Assembly: GCA_009778475.1 (NCBI GenBank)
Contig: WRJS01000035.1
Span: forward strand, 1-32,082
DNA length: 32,082 nucleotides
Reading direction: 5' to 3'
DNA from: Kiritimatiellota bacterium
GTDB taxonomy: Bacteria > Verrucomicrobiota > Kiritimatiellia > RFP12 > UBA1067
Shown here: positions 31,952 to 32,082 of the stretch, one piece after another
Position numbering within the stretch: the stretch's first letter is position 1
Layout: each line of letters opens with the position of its first letter
The notes under the pieces: model-generated
Databases searched by the model: none
Seen by the model: the letters and a program-made list of their open reading frames with translations, nothing else
What the model was told of the DNA's origin: nothing
Program-made: the position numbers and the translations under genes

Positions 31952-32082
31952 GCCCCCCCCCCCCCCCCCCCCCCCCCGGGGGGGGGGCCGCGGGGCGGCG
32001 GCCCCCCCCGGCCCCCGGCCCCCCCCCCCCCACACAACCACCCTTTTTTTTTCCTTCTTCTTTTTCCTGTGGGGGGGTTTTT
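31952..32082. other. Low-complexity contig end, probable assembly artefact
   Basis: A run of about 25 C is followed by about 10 G, then blocks of C, G and T. It adjoins an intact reading frame whose N-terminal part should lie here. The base pattern does not resemble the rest of the window, so no annotation is offered. Confidence 0.8.

Noticed and set aside
1..32082. tRNA, rRNA or transposase genes
   Set aside because: No cloverleaf, rRNA segment or transposase motif was recognised while reading either strand; a dedicated RNA search was not possible here.

Overview
The window looks like a chromosomal piece of a PVC-group bacterium, most likely Kiritimatiellota or a close relative. This rests on family content, not on a marker gene. 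The signs are very large secreted beta-helix proteins of the choice-of-anchor Q type, a hydrazine-synthase-alpha-like multiheme protein with a propeller N-terminus, BspA-type leucine-rich repeats, a GH99-like secreted hydrolase, high G+C, and intergenic DNA full of small palindromic repeats. The right edge (about 31953-32082) is homopolymer noise typical of a contig end.

Layout: 1-3164 (minus) is the 5' part of a secreted beta-helix protein with four nearly identical FN3 repeats. 3165-4178 is repeat-rich and non-coding. 4179-5855 (minus) is ribulokinase. 5856-6568 is again repeats. 6569-12955 (minus) is a probable long operon. A good sigma-70 promoter (12991-13019) is followed by a 36-codon ORF that is a copy of the ScpA N-terminus, a secreted GH99-like hydrolase, a BspA-like LRR protein, scpA, scpB and a membrane-anchored Hedgehog/DD-peptidase-type protein. 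A short lipoyl plus E3-binding protein follows after a palindromic element. 13237-17462 (plus) carries a sugar-phosphate-isomerase-like TIM barrel, an acidic membrane-anchored protein, a radical SAM enzyme and folC. 17697-18943 (minus) is a DUF3127 gene followed by prmC. 19065-21548 (plus) is the multiheme propeller protein. 21568-26164 (minus) holds menA, metG and the bifunctional NAD(P)HX repair enzyme. 26702-31951 (minus) is a second, four-module beta-helix protein cut at its 5' end.

The most unusual observation is in the scp operon. The first 65 bp of scpA occur three times without indels: at scpA itself, at the start of the LRR gene, and just after the operon promoter. In the LRR gene the copied piece has been altered (E to K, G to R, D to A) so that it now reads as the basic region and hydrophobic core of a secretion signal. 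Two secreted-protein genes therefore sit between what looks like the original scpA promoter/start and scpA, each bounded by copies of the scpA 5' end. Second, the gene 1 nt after scpB encodes a domain matching the animal Hedgehog signalling domain at its zinc ligands and its HxHCSVK end.

A third theme is small palindromic repeats. Several families show compensatory changes that preserve hairpins. Some copies lie inside reading frames: in the linker of the lipoyl protein and in the N-terminus of the first beta-helix protein. One 356-bp nested inverted repeat lies downstream of the second beta-helix gene. No tRNA, rRNA, CRISPR array or transposase was found.
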